DNA of 64,000 bases from Spirodela intermedia (lineage: Eukaryota; Streptophyta; Magnoliopsida; Alismatales; Araceae). This document shows, in pieces, positions 12,746 through 23,622 of this stretch (position 1 is the stretch's first letter; every line of letters starts with the position of its first letter). Under the pieces are notes generated by a model. That model saw only the letters and a program-made list of their open reading frames with translations. It did no database searches and had not been told where the DNA came from. Where the stretch lies: the NCBI GenBank assembly GCA_902729315.2, contig LR746265.1:503501-567500 (forward strand), given 5' to 3'. A program made the position numbers and the translations under genes.

Positions 12746-13888
12746 TCAGGGACGTCCGCCAATGCCTCCACCGCCACCGAAGCCGCCGCCCCCGCCGCCC
12801 CCGCCGCCCCCGCCGCCGCCCAGTCCACCTCCGGCGCCACCGCCGAAACCGCCCCCAAAGCCGCTGCCTGCACCGCCGCCAATGCCTCCTCCGTTACCAT
12901 ATCCACCTCCAAGTCCCCCACCCTTACCGTAACCGCTGCCAACACCGCCGCCGAGTCCACCACCCTTACCGAACCCGCCGCCTAGGCCACCGCCGGTGCC
13001 GTATCCACCACCGAGCCCATGTCCGCCGCCGAAGCCACCCCCGATTCCACCGCCCTTACCGAAACCTCCGCCGATTCCGCCACCTTTGCCGTATCCACCG
13101 CCGACTCCACCACCGAGTCCATGGCCACCTCCATACCCACCGCCGAGGCCTCCACCTTTGCCGTATCCACCACCGAGTCCATGGCCACCTCCGTACCCGC
13201 CCCCGAGGCCACCACCTTTGCCGTATCCACCGCCGAGTCCATGGCCACCTCCATACCCGCCCCCGAGGCCGCCACCTTTGCCATATCCACCGCCAATACC
13301 GCCACCTTTGCCGTATCCGCCCCCAAGCCCACCGCCCTTGCCAAACCCGCCACCTACGCCACCACCGAATCCATGTCCACCGCCGAGTCCACCACCCTTT
13401 CCAAACCAGCCGCCAATGCCACCTCCTTTGCCGTATCCACCACCGAGTCCACCACCCTTCCCGAACCCACCGCCAAACCCCCCAAAACCACTCCCGATTC
13501 CACCACCTTTTCCGTATCCACCACCGAGTCCACCACCCTTCCCGAACCCGCCGCCAAACCCGCCAAAACCACCCCCGATTCCACCACCTTTTCCGTATCC
13601 ACTTCCAAACCCGCCGCCAATGCCGCCGCCCTTGCCGAACCCGCCACCATTGCCGAACCCGCCACCAAAGCCGCCGCCCTTACCGAACCCGCCACCAAAA
13701 CCGCCACCCTTACCGAACCCGCCACCAAAGCCGCTGCCTTTACCAAACCAGAACTTCTCATCCCCGACTTTTGCTTCCCTCCCGGACTCCTTCACAGGCG
13801 CCACATTCCTACCCACCGCGACCCCGACCACGGCAGTCAGATACAGCAATGCTAGAAGCACTCCCCTCTGACTCATGGCTACTCTCAT
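12746..13888 (-). CDS. Secreted glycine-rich protein (cell-wall GRP type)
   Basis: From the ATG at 13888 the gene encodes 380 residues without introns; a second ATG at 13876 gives a start directly before the hydrophobic stretch. The frame is open further upstream only through a GTG codon. The N-terminus (SQRGVLLALLYLTAVVGVAVG) looks like a signal peptide, then comes a charged segment of about 30 residues, then about 310 residues of tandem GGGFGKGG, GGGYGKGGGLGG and GGYGGGHGLGGG units ending in a polyglycine run. This is the layout of plant glycine-rich structural proteins of the cell wall. Lys, Tyr and His appear at regular places in the units. Individual repeats cannot be given functions. 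The long open frames on the other strand and in other phases are by-products of the GGN repeats. Confidence 0.85.
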   Translation of the reverse strand: MRVAMSQRGVLLALLYLTAVVGVAVGRNVAPVKESGREAKVGDEKFWFGKGSGFGGGFGKGGGFGGGFGKGGGFGGGFGNGGGFGKGGGIGGGFGSGYGKGGGIGGGFGGFGGGFGKGGGLGGGYGKGGGIGSGFGGFGGGFGKGGGLGGGYGKGGGIGGWFGKGGGLGGGHGFGGGVGGGFGKGGGLGGGYGKGGGIGGGYGKGGGLGGGYGGGHGLGGGYGKGGGLGGGYGGGHGLGGGYGKGGGLGGGYGGGHGLGGGVGGGYGKGGGIGGGFGKGGGIGGGFGGGHGLGGGYGTGGGLGGGFGKGGGLGGGVGSGYGKGGGLGGGYGNGGGIGGGAGSGFGGGFGGGAGGGLGGGGGGGGGGGGGFGGGGGIGGRP

Positions 13889-13970
13889 CCCTTCTACTCT
13901 CTCTCTCGCCTCCTGATTTTTCCTCACTCCCCAAGGCGAGCTGATCGAACTGGAAAATGCTTGTGGGGTT

Positions 13971-13980
13971 TATATAAATA
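13971..13980 (-). promoter_or_regulatory. TATA box of the glycine-rich protein gene
   Basis: The minus strand reads TATTTATATA about 83-92 bases before the ATG at 13888. A transcription start near 13940 is inferred, leaving a leader of about 50 nt. Confidence 0.65.
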
Positions 13981-13984
13981 ATCA

Positions 13985-16730
13985 AGTGATCCAGGGAACG
14001 GGGTTGAGGTTGAGCTGAGTGGTGTAAAAATTGGCGCACAGATCGACAGAGACGCGTTTAATGCTCTCCAACTGCCTATCTGCCCTTTCAAGCCCTTTAT
14101 AGTTGGGGATGTGCGTAGAATTTAATGACCTCGCTTTCGGCTGCTTCTTGATGAGAGGACAAGACCGTATCTGTAGTGCTCTCCCAATCAAACCGATGGT
14201 TTAAGCAAGGGATGGATTGGCCTCTCTCTAACTCTTTCTCTACATATACATGCATGATTTATCTCTCTGTATGTACGTATATAGCTCTCTACTCCGTTAG
14301 CCATTAATACGATCTATGTTAGACGAGGCTCTGGGCACATGCTTCCTACCTCAACCGCTGGTTCTAGCTGGCTGGCACGAGAAAGCTGGGATAAATGCAT
14401 CACCCCTCTGGTGTTCCAGTAGGGTTTTCTTGGCAGGGCAGGGCATATTTGCTGGTGGGTGCACAGGGAGATCGAACCTCCGTAAGCGGAAGATAAGTCC
14501 AACAAAGGACGCCACGGCGTCATCTTTCTTGATATGCTCCACCCACCTTTGCCTCTGCGTTGGCAGATGAACAGGCTCTCCGCTCAGTTCAACAGTTTAC
14601 TGGGACCTCATAGTTCTCGGCTGACATGGTGATCTTCCCAGGTCTGCAGAACCCAACAGCTGGTCAGTTTTGGAAGGAAGGAAGCCCCATTCAAGGGGTG
14701 AGAGATAGAACCTAGAAATAGCAGAGAAGTGTCCTTCAGCTCCGTCCTCACTCCTCTTTGCGTTTGACTTCGGTGAATGAGGAATCTCACTGTGATTCTC
14801 GTCCCTGGACTGCTCGTCAGGACCTGTGGCTATAATTCCTCTTCCGAGTCAAAGTAGTGCTTTCCCTGTCTCTCTCCACCTATTTATCTATGTACTTCAC
14901 CTACTCTTTTTATCGTTCTCGACGATGGATATCATCAATGAGTTCCTATAAGCTCAGCATGCGCATAGCGCCGGTGATAAGGAGGCCGGGGGTCATGGGA
15001 CATTTTCACCACGTTAACGAGGTCTGACTGTATTCGCATCTTGAATGCCTAAAAGGCCACGAAAAGGAAGAATTTAAGACGTCCAAATGGAGATCTTCCC
15101 TTGACTGATCAAGGAGATTACATCATTTATTCTTCCGATTAAGTAAATCCAGCGCATTGCTTACTTCCGTCAACATTTCTCCTTTCTGCACCATCCACAT
15201 AGCTCCAGCCTTCAAGGCTTACTGTCTTCTTCTTTTAACATCATTACACTTTCGTCTCCATAATACCAGCTTTCAAGACGTACTCTATCCTTCTTTTAAC
15301 ATGTCTTTTTCTGTGTCGCAGACCAGTAGCCCTCGGGTGGGAGAAGACGTCTCTCAACATCATGAGAGAGATGGGGGGCTCCTCTTCGCTCCCAAAGTGC
15401 TGTTCCCAGTTATTGGAACTAACTGTTGGTTGACGCGTTCGAGTTAATGCCTGCCATGCGAGATGGGAGGTTGGTGACCGACCATAGGTACCCCACCGCC
15501 TGTCACTTTCATCCTCCGGTTCCCGTAGCATATGGCCATGTTCATCTTGTTTTGGTGCGGAGATGGATTCCAAGCGCCAACTAAGGGAATAAATTCTCAC
15601 ATTGTCAGAGGTCAATGAGCTGTGTAAGCTAGAGTCCGACCCGGAGACCCCGTCGTCTGCAAGCTTCGAGAGGGCTCTCCCCTCCCTACCTTCCTCTCTC
15701 TCTCTCTCTCTCTCGGGATAGGGTTTGTCCAGCCTGACCTCTAAACACCTTCCACATGGCACATAATCCTCCGTTGATAATATCCAAGAGTTCCTAGTTA
15801 TAGTCTGATATTATCGAGTAATGACTGGGAGTATCAGCCGATCTGACTCGATCGACAACCCTTGGGGACGATTATCCCACACGCATCTGTAGATCTGCAA
15901 AACAAGATTTTGTACGACGACTAATTCTCATCCCATATCGATTCAGCAGGGGCATCAGGCTTGCGGTTCTTCGTTCTACAGGAGTTGGATTGTGTAACAT
16001 CTTTGCTTCTTTGCTTTACAGATTAGCGAAGCATGCGGACCGTTTCATTGTTCCGAGCATAGCACGCGCCCATGAATCATATGCTACACATTAAATTTCT
16101 CTCTCGTTTTTTCGTGCAGAAGTCAAAACCTTTAGAATAGTGGGTTCTGGAAATGTTTTACAGGGCCAGAAGCTTAGGTTGTGGGCTCTACTGTCTGGTA
16201 TCAAGCCCATTATAGGCCTGGGTGAACTGACTACTAACGAGATCATGGGTCTTGATCCACAAATCCACACTCAGCTCTCTCTCTCTCTCCTCCAATACTT
16301 TACGTGCACTTGAACGCCGCGTTAGGCCCATTACACCATATTGGGCATGCTCTAAGCTTTCTCAGTTATTCCCTTGCTCGTACTATGAACTTGGCGGGGC
16401 CTGACCCACCCCGCCCCCCCTTTAAGCTCCCTATGCACTCGACCAAACGCAGTTCAAAAAGGTACGTCACACCTTGGCACCATTTACATAGTTCAACGAT
16501 ATTATGTTTATTATCATTGCCATTACCATTATAACTCACTGGCATTCATTACTCCCTTTACATTTACGTCCAATCCCCATCGAGGAAATGGCAAGTGAGG
16601 TCAGATTAAATCCTGTGACGAGCCCATAATCCGGATCATGACATCGTAGATCACGCAGCCGGTCGAGACCCATTCTCAAGATCAACACCAATCTCTCGAG
16701 TAGTATATTGATTCGAAGATCCCACTGAAG
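13985..16730. other. Intergenic stretch, no recognisable gene
   Basis: Only short open frames without family resemblance occur. A short CT tract lies near 15696-15714 and another near 16275-16289. Confidence 0.55.
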
Positions 16731-17471
16731 CTACCCCTCAGTTTTCATCCCTCGGAACACGTAATCCAGCATTCTTGTACGCTGGGTTGACCCGGGCAAT
16801 GCGTCGTCCCGCCTGCTATAAACTCGTGAACACTCTGCGCCACCTCGATCAAGCTGACTCCGGGGTGGGTCCTTCCCCACGCCGGAATCGGCCATCCTCC
16901 TCACCTTCTCTACTTCGGCCCATCGGCTAACGGCGGCGCAGAGGCTGGAGGCCAGCATGAGCAAAACCCCGCCATGCCTGCCGCCACCAGACCTGTGGCG
17001 ATGTTCTTGCGGGGCATCTGCTCAAAGAGAAGAGAAGCCGGTTCGACGAGGTAGCACTTCACTTTTGAGAGGACAAAATCCCTGTCAGGCATGTCGTCGA
17101 ACAGTCTGAAGGCGTTGTACGTCCTCACCAGCCCACTGCAGATGAAAAGGTCCGCAGGGAACTCGGAAGATCTTCCCGTGGATCGCCTTCCCCATCTCCA
17201 CCGCCATTTACGAGGCCCTGGGTCACGGAGCAGTGGGAGAAGGAGCAGGGCTTCTCCGTCTTGGAGAAGAGGACGGAGGCGAAGCGCAGGCCCCCCCCGC
17301 CGGGGAGGTGGCGGAGAAGGAGACAAGTGCGGAGAAGGCGGAAGACTGGTCGGCGGCGTCCGTCTGGATTATCTGGGCGAGGATCTGCCGGAGCTGGGCT
17401 ATGGATTTGCAGTCCCTTGAGAGCTCGTACAGCTTCCCACCGATCGCCGTCTCATGGGCGTTAGAACTCAT
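16731..17471 (-). pseudogene. PPR protein pseudogene (PLS class, E domain), internally deleted
   Basis: The ATG at 17471 opens a frame typical of the N-terminus of plant PLS-class pentatricopeptide proteins (SIAQLRQILAQIIQTD). After a frame change the text continues with PPR-like units (VRTYNAFRLFDDMPDRDFV, then LLFEQMPRKN). At 16964-16731, in another frame, comes a clear E-domain-like end (LASSLCAAVSRWAEVEKVRR, later LDYVFRGMKTEG). A functional member of this family has roughly 450-700 residues, so most of the central repeats are missing and at least two frame changes are present. PPR proteins of this class bind organellar RNA and often guide C-to-U editing, but this copy cannot encode such a protein. 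Confidence 0.7.
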
Positions 17472-18990
17472 TCACTTCGAAATTCTTCATAAACACTAGC
17501 GAAGACCTTCCTTCCACCACCAAGAACCATTTCTCCTTCCCCGGCTCAAGCAGACCTCATCAGCGCCCTCTGAAGAGGCCTCGTCTCGGCTTCTCCGCAG
17601 CATTTAGAACCCTAATGTCTTACTTTGGAGCTTCATGATCTCTGCCGCGTCTTCCCGGAGAGGTCGGCCCGCGTAGTTCTCGTTATTGCGCTGCATAACG
17701 AGGGAGAACGCGAAAACGCCCAAGAGCTTCATCCTCAGCGCTAGCGCCACGGTCAACGCCGCCGAAGTGGACGAGCAGGTCCTCGCGGGTCCTCGGAGGT
17801 TTCTTCCTACAAGAACTCCGAGGAAGGAGGAGTCAAAACTCCGGGGGACGAGCAGCTAGTAGCTTTATATAGAAGACCGGATAAGGATGCATGTCGATCA
17901 GGTAGATCCGCATTTGCTCCGTAGCTGACAGGGGTTTTCAGAAACCCGTGCGATGCCCTCCACCCGGGGATCTCTGTCGATATCGACCGTCCGTTCCAAC
18001 TCGGAGGAACGACGGCTCTGGTTGGATAGTGAGATATTAAAACTCATTAATAAAGTATTACATTAATTATTTTATTTCGTATTAAACGCTCCTCCCATTT
18101 TGAGTGATTTATCAGATTAATTTCCATTAATCTATGGTTTATGTAGATGGTCATATAGCAACACTATGGTCGATCATTAGTAGATAATTCCGATTTTTAT
18201 CTTAAAAAAATTAAAAAGCTGACTTTTTCCATTTAATAATCCCGCATAATCATAGCCCCATGATGCACATTATTATGGCCATTGCCATTTACACGTATTA
18301 TGGGGATTATTTTTAATTAAAAATATTCCCATATTGAAGTGGAAATGACGTGGGCCATAGCATCGAGTGACGTAGGTCCACATGTTCCTTTAGTTGGAAT
18401 TAATAGATAATATATGTATTTTATAGTGAAGGGTATTGGCTTGGTACCCACCGTAAGAATAATATTGGAATTATCTCCCTGGATATTTTTGACAGGAATC
18501 CTTTAAAAATATTAGGCAGGTTTAGCATGCGATTAATAGAAAGAGTGGGTCGATAAAAATGATGTTTATTATGCACGGGTATTTAATAATTTGATCACGT
18601 GGGCCGTCGTAGATCAAAAACGCGAGGCTTTGTTGGGTCCACACGTGCACACATCACGAAAGGGGATCGAACGGTGGGAAGCTGGCACGTCCTGGAGGGA
18701 TAAAAGACATAAATACCCCTGAAACGGCAAGTGGTGGCTCGATATGAGCTCCCCAACCACCTCTCTACCTACGCCGGCGACGGGGCGGGTCAGATTAAAA
18801 ATATATGACGGTAATAAGGCCACAAGGGTATCTTTGTCACATTAAAAATATATGACGGTAATTATGATATTTGAGCCATTAATGAGGGTTTTTTGGTCAA
18901 TATCGGCATCAAAGGAAACCCACCCTCCCGCAGGACTAGTCTCTCTTTCTTTCTCTCTCTGTCAAGACGCCATGTCCCGTCCTCTCTCTC
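17472..18990. other. AT-rich intergenic stretch upstream of the EDA6-like gene
   Basis: The part from about 18000 to 18870 is AT-rich and gene-free. A 22-base direct repeat (ATTAAAAATATATGACGGTA plus two bases) occurs at about 18793-18814 and again at 18842-18863. Confidence 0.55.
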
Positions 18991-18998
18991 CTCTCCGG

Positions 18999-19008
18999 CT
19001 ATAAATAC
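18999..19008 (+). promoter_or_regulatory. TATA box of the EDA6-like gene
   Basis: CTATAAATAC lies 400 bases before the ATG at 19407. The intervening CT-rich stretch (about 19035-19160) looks like a plant leader sequence. Confidence 0.6.
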
Positions 19009-19406
19009 CACTCCTGTCCCCAAATCCCAAATCCTTCTTCCGCTCCCTTTCTCTCTCCTCGCTGTGTCTCTCCGGGGCCCGGACCTCCCACATCTGAGCC
19101 GATTCTTGCTCCTTTCTCTCTCCATCCTCTCTCTTTCTCTCTCTCTCTCTATAGAGATTCCTCCCGGCGGTCCTCCGCCGTCGCCGCCGGCCGTCCGGCG
19201 ACGGCGCCGCTGAATCGCCGCCGGGCCGCTATCTCTGTGTCCTCCCTCTCTCCCCACGCCTCCCCGTTGTCGCCAACTTCCGAGGCATGATTTGGCATTT
19301 TTTTTTGGGAGGTGTATATTGACCATTTTACCCCAATATTTTCATCTATTTGCTTGGTCGAGCCCCCTGCCGCTTTCGCTTTAATCTCTCGCCGGCGAGG
19401 AGGGGG

Positions 19407-19853
19407 ATGAACGACGGCAGGCAGCGTCAGTGGGTAGCGGCGGCGGCCGTGGCGGAATCCAGGAAGCGGAAGGAGAGGGACGTCGCCGCCGAATTCCGGC
19501 GGGTCCACCTGACGACGAGGCACGAGCCGCCGCCGCCGGCGCAGAAGTCTCCGGCGGCGGCGGGCGGCGGCGGAAACAGGCTGCTGGCAGGGTACCTGGC
19601 GCACGAGTTCCTCACGTTGGGGACGCTCTTCGGGCAGCGGTGGGACCCCCCGGCTGCCGTGAAGCCGCCGGCGCCGCCGCTTCGGGCTGTGGGGAAGAGC
19701 GGTGCTCCCCCGCCCCCGCCGTCGGCTGGGGAGGCGAAGCAGGGGAAGCCGCCGAGTGGATACGCTGAGGTGGCGTGCCTTTTGAAGGCGGAGGGGGCCC
19801 ACATACCCGGAATCGTCAACCCGACACAACTGGCTCGATGGCTCCAGATGTGA
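19407..19853 (+). CDS. EDA6-like plant-specific small protein
   Basis: This intronless gene encodes 148 residues from the first in-frame ATG at 19407; upstream extension is only through a TTG. The N-terminal part is basic (ESRKRKERDVAAEFRRVHL) and Ala/Pro-rich. Two blocks are conserved in a plant family that I recall as embryo sac development arrest 6-like: LLAGYLAHEFLTLGTLFGQR in the middle, and a C-terminal block from GYAEVACLL through HIPGIVNPTQLARWLQM, which ends the protein. No catalytic motif or membrane segment is seen and the molecular function is unknown. The family name comes from memory; the coding call rests on the intact frame, the TATA box and the conserved C-terminus. Confidence 0.75.
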   Translation: MNDGRQRQWVAAAAVAESRKRKERDVAAEFRRVHLTTRHEPPPPAQKSPAAAGGGGNRLLAGYLAHEFLTLGTLFGQRWDPPAAVKPPAPPLRAVGKSGAPPPPPSAGEAKQGKPPSGYAEVACLLKAEGAHIPGIVNPTQLARWLQM

Positions 19854-20338
19854 GGGCTGCGTCGGAGAGCTGCAGGCTTCTTCCTCCACGTAGGGGGGCT
19901 CCCTCCATCGGCTCCTGCGAGGCACCGCACCGAAAGCTAGCCGCCAAGGGTACGCCGCCGGTTCCTTTCTCCGTCACCTTTTCTTTTTCTTCTCCGTCTT
20001 CTCTCTCCCTCCCCTCCCTTCCTACGGGCAGCGAGTGATATGGGGGGGAAGCACCTGGGAGGGAAAGGCTGCGGCAAAGGACTAACCAGGTGGAGAAGAG
20101 GAGAGGGAGGGGGGAAAGAGATGAATGGTTGGGTGGATCCCTCCCTCTCCTCGCATTCCTGGCTCTTCCCCACGGAGGGTACTGGCCTTTATCTCTCTTC
20201 TCCGTCGGTCGTCTTCCTTGTTTTCTTCAGCATGTCACCAATGGCGGCCTCCTTTTTACGTCTGAATCAGTACTAGCTCTTCATTTTGCGGCGATTGGTG
20301 GGGCGGTCGCAGCCGTGTTATGTGTTCTCTCTCTCTCG

Positions 20339-20369
<31 letters not shown>

Positions 20370-20370
20370 G

Positions 20371-20405
<35 letters not shown>

Positions 20406-20422
20406 GCTCTCGCTCTCTCTCG

Positions 20423-20453
<31 letters not shown>

Positions 20454-20464
20454 GCTCTCTCTCG

Positions 20465-20542
<78 letters not shown>

Positions 20543-21500
20543 TCCCATGCATGTCTACGTGCATGGCAGTGCACCACTGCATCTGTCGATGACCTAACCT
20601 GTCCCGGAGGTAGAGGACGGCATGCATGACCATCGCGAGGACTGAAGCTCTCTCAGCAGAGCCTTCGGAGTGCTCGTCTCGTCCAATTTTTTTCCGCTAG
20701 AAAGGATGAGAAATCTCAGCGAGAACACGAAGGCCTGCCACAGGCGGCTGCTATTTAATGGGAGGTCCCTGGGCGGCGTTGGGCGCTGCAATTACCTTTC
20801 CTCTCACCTGGTCGGAGATCCCCCAACCACCGTGGCGGCGGCTTGAATCGAAGAAGTATTCCCTCAGCTCGTTTCCGATCTCTTCATGGAAATCCCGAAT
20901 CACTTCCTCACAAGGCGCTGACGAAGAGCCCGAGGGTAGCTTGCGGATGAGCAAGTGGTGTAGGTTTCCAGAAAATCGTAGACGCACTGTCATCCTATTC
21001 ATTTCAATCTATGCCCAGTTAGAGAGAGTTTCAACAGGGCTTCCTGACTGTATCTCTCTAGAAAACCTCCATTGAGTTAGATGGCATGACTACCAAGTGC
21101 TTCGAACTTTGAGGATAAGGTAGCTGGCATAACTAGGAAATTTTATTAGATTTTTCTGCAAGAGTACTGAGTTTTTTGCTATAAGATAGCTGCAGTGTTA
21201 CAACTTTTTCATGAACATAGACAATTATAAATGCCGAGTAGACTTGGTGACAACGAGAGTTATATTCAGGTCTTGGTTTGAGTGGAGATTCTCAGGATCT
21301 CTAGCTGGTGACTAAACATCTCGTGCACTTACACCTTTCTACATATATACACTTATTTTAATGGATATGTAAAATAATTGGGTTGATAGAAGGAAGAGAA
21401 GTTACTTTTTTATATCTTCATGTTGTTTTGGATACTTATGTTTGTACAAATTATGGGACCTTGATCTATGCTCTGGAGTTTACAATTCTTTCTATCTATA
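19854..21500. other. 3' flank with a very long CT array
   Basis: It contains the inferred 3' UTR of the EDA6-like gene and a 225-base CT/CG array. The rest of the stretch to 21500 shows no recognisable gene. Confidence 0.55.
20321..20546. repeat. (CT)n array with periodic CTCG interruptions
   Basis: About 225 bases of CT units are interrupted by single T-to-G changes giving CTCTCTCG-type higher-order units at recurring spacings in the first 150 bases; the last 70 bases are pure CT. The pattern suggests stepwise amplification of a variant unit. Confidence 0.95.
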
Positions 21501-21549
21501 CATGATACAAAACATCATGTTAGAATACATTATTTATCTACTATTTAGG

Positions 21550-21918
21550 TCATCTTGTGATATATCCAAACACCTCGTAAATGAATAGAGGACTCATGTT
21601 TAGGTCATCTATTTTACTAAGGTCATCATTCGGTAAGGTTAGAGCTTCAAATAGACTAGGTTGCACACTATAAATTTGAGATTGACAACTACTGCACACG
21701 ATCATGAGCTTGAGTAAGATTCTTTTTGATGACGTCCAACATCTCATCATGTTTTTTAGTGAGATTGTCAATCACTAACGATCCTACAAGTAGTGAATTG
21801 AACCAAACATTTGGATGTGGATCATTGGTGTACAAATCTTGAAATTGGGTTATTGACGTGAGTGATGAGAGGTCAAGTTGTACTATTGTTTGGCCCATGA
21901 GAGTGTTATAATGATACA
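21550..21918 (-). mobile_element. Gypsy integrase C-terminal remnant (left part of split element)
   Basis: The minus strand encodes a stretch resembling the end of a Ty3/gypsy integrase, with KKHDEMLDVIKKNLTQAHDR matching the family's usual helix before the chromodomain-like end. It contains stops and frame changes. The N-terminal integrase part lies at 25257-25420 on the same strand, beyond two LTRs, and roughly 80-100 family residues between them are absent. No terminal repeat of its own was found on the left. Confidence 0.65.
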
Positions 21919-23551
21919 TGACGTGACTTAGTCATTGTATAGTAAATTAAGTAAATTTAAAATTTATAAAACTAGAAAATACAACTTTTTAGATATTTAG
22001 AAGTATTTTTGAACAAATATATTAATTATAATTCAATAAAACTTCCAAAAATAGTGATAATTTTTCAAGTCGATTACAAGGATGTAATATAATATTAGGT
22101 AATTATTCAGATTTTTTTTTCAAAGAATATTATTTTTTATGAATTTTATATTAGGAAATGAAAATGAAATATATTTAAAATTTATAAAAAAAATAAAAAA
22201 AAGAGTGCAGACGTTAAGATGATGTTAGCGCCCGGTGAATGCGAATTGGATGAAAATAAAGTTCCATTTGGTGATTCTTATGTAAGTGATTACAGACGAT
22301 TTAATTGATCAAATTAAGATTTGTAAAAGTCAAAAGAATCGTAATTGAATGAAATATATCTTAGTAAATTTAAATCACACAAATTATCACTAGATGAAGT
22401 AAAAATTAAGTTGAAAGTAGAAAAACAGAGTTCTGACATCGTGGTGGCGATGTATTGGCGATGCACTAAAATCTTGAGCATTCGAGAGGATTGTCATACA
22501 GTGTCTACGGCCTCGAAGGCTCTCCTTAAACAAGGATGATATGAGCAATCTCTAGATCTTCTTGCGAAGTCTAGAGATCAATGAAGTGAGTCGTTGAATT
22601 GTCTTCAATAGCTGTCACCCAACAAAGCAGAAAAATGACGACTTTACGATTCTCTAATGACTGTCACCCGACGGAGAGGAGTTAGATGGAGGTTGGGCGT
22701 GTGTCAGGGAGCTTCATCTTCAGGTCTGTGTAGTAAGAGGAGGCTTTTCATTGCATCTGGTGTGCTCTCAAGAGGTGGTAACTCATCTCTCGGTAGATCA
22801 TACTCTTCTCGACGATGACTTGTTTGTTGATCAATCGGAGATACTTTACTCATGAATTCATGATTCTTTTATTGTGAGTCATTTAATAATTTTAGTAATA
22901 ATGCTATGCGAATTGTGTTGACAAGATTTCGGCCGATGATCTAATGATTCTAGTTGCTTAATCCTTTATCGATGATTTGTAAGAAAGTCACGATAATCAG
23001 ATAAAAAATATGAGTTTTGGTTTTGGGAAGATTCGAACCAACGTTGGTTGGCCGCCCTTTTTACGGAAGGTGTGACGTAGGTTTAATTTCACATTGCTTG
23101 TGCATGAAAGTTTTTGGCGAATATATAGTAATATTACATTTATGATTAAGTTCATTTCTTGCATGTGTACAATCATTCTTTGCCCCACAGTCGGCTGGCC
23201 ACCAATGACATGGAAGGAGAGTGGCACACACGTGCCCTTATCAGTCCAAGTCGCTCGAGCCCTTGTTCACGGCTATTTCTCGATTTTGCTTCTGACTCGC
23301 TTGCGGGATTGGCTAGTCGGTAGGTCCCTCACATTTTGTTATATATATATATATATATTCATTTATCTCAAAAGTAAGATTGTAAAAATCATATAAATTT
23401 GTATAAAATCACATAATTACCTAAAAAATCATATTAATTAATTAAAAATCATTTTTCATAATTTAACATAAATATAAATCTATTTATCATGAGTTGAGGG
23501 TAAAACTATATTATTTATTAATTATTAACTCATGATAATAAAGACTTATCA
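21919..23551. mobile_element. LTR copy A (1.63-kb LTR family)
   Basis: The copy starts TGACGTGACTTAGTC and ends AAAGACTTATCA, so it has TG...CA ends. The same 1.63-kb sequence recurs at 23623-25256, 47232-48857 and, inverted and interrupted, at 46287-49492. CpG sites retained in copy B are largely TG or CA here, as expected from decay of methylated C. Transcriptional orientation is uncertain: a purine run (AAGGGGTAT) next to its right end on the minus strand would suit minus orientation. Confidence 0.85.
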
Positions 23552-23622
23552 ATACCCCTTGTCAATAGAGAAATAATGAATAAAAGTCTCTAAGTACCAA
23601 TTGATCTTCTCAATTTATTAAC
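23552..23622. other. 71-base gap between LTR copies A and B
   Basis: This is all that lies between two full-length LTRs. Read on the minus strand it ends AAGGGGTAT directly before copy A, like a short polypurine tract. No convincing primer-binding site is visible. Confidence 0.6.

Noticed and set aside
12700-13944. 414-codon Arg/His-rich and 291-codon proline-rich frames opposite the glycine-rich gene
   Set aside because: GGN repeats give open frames in all phases; only the minus-strand frame has a signal peptide, ATG and TATA box in the right order.
20256-20633. Arg/Glu and Leu/Ser repeat frames
   Set aside because: Translation of a CT dinucleotide array.
20751-21002. 83-codon frame on the minus strand with folded-looking composition
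   Set aside because: I could not match it to any family and it lacks supporting signals.
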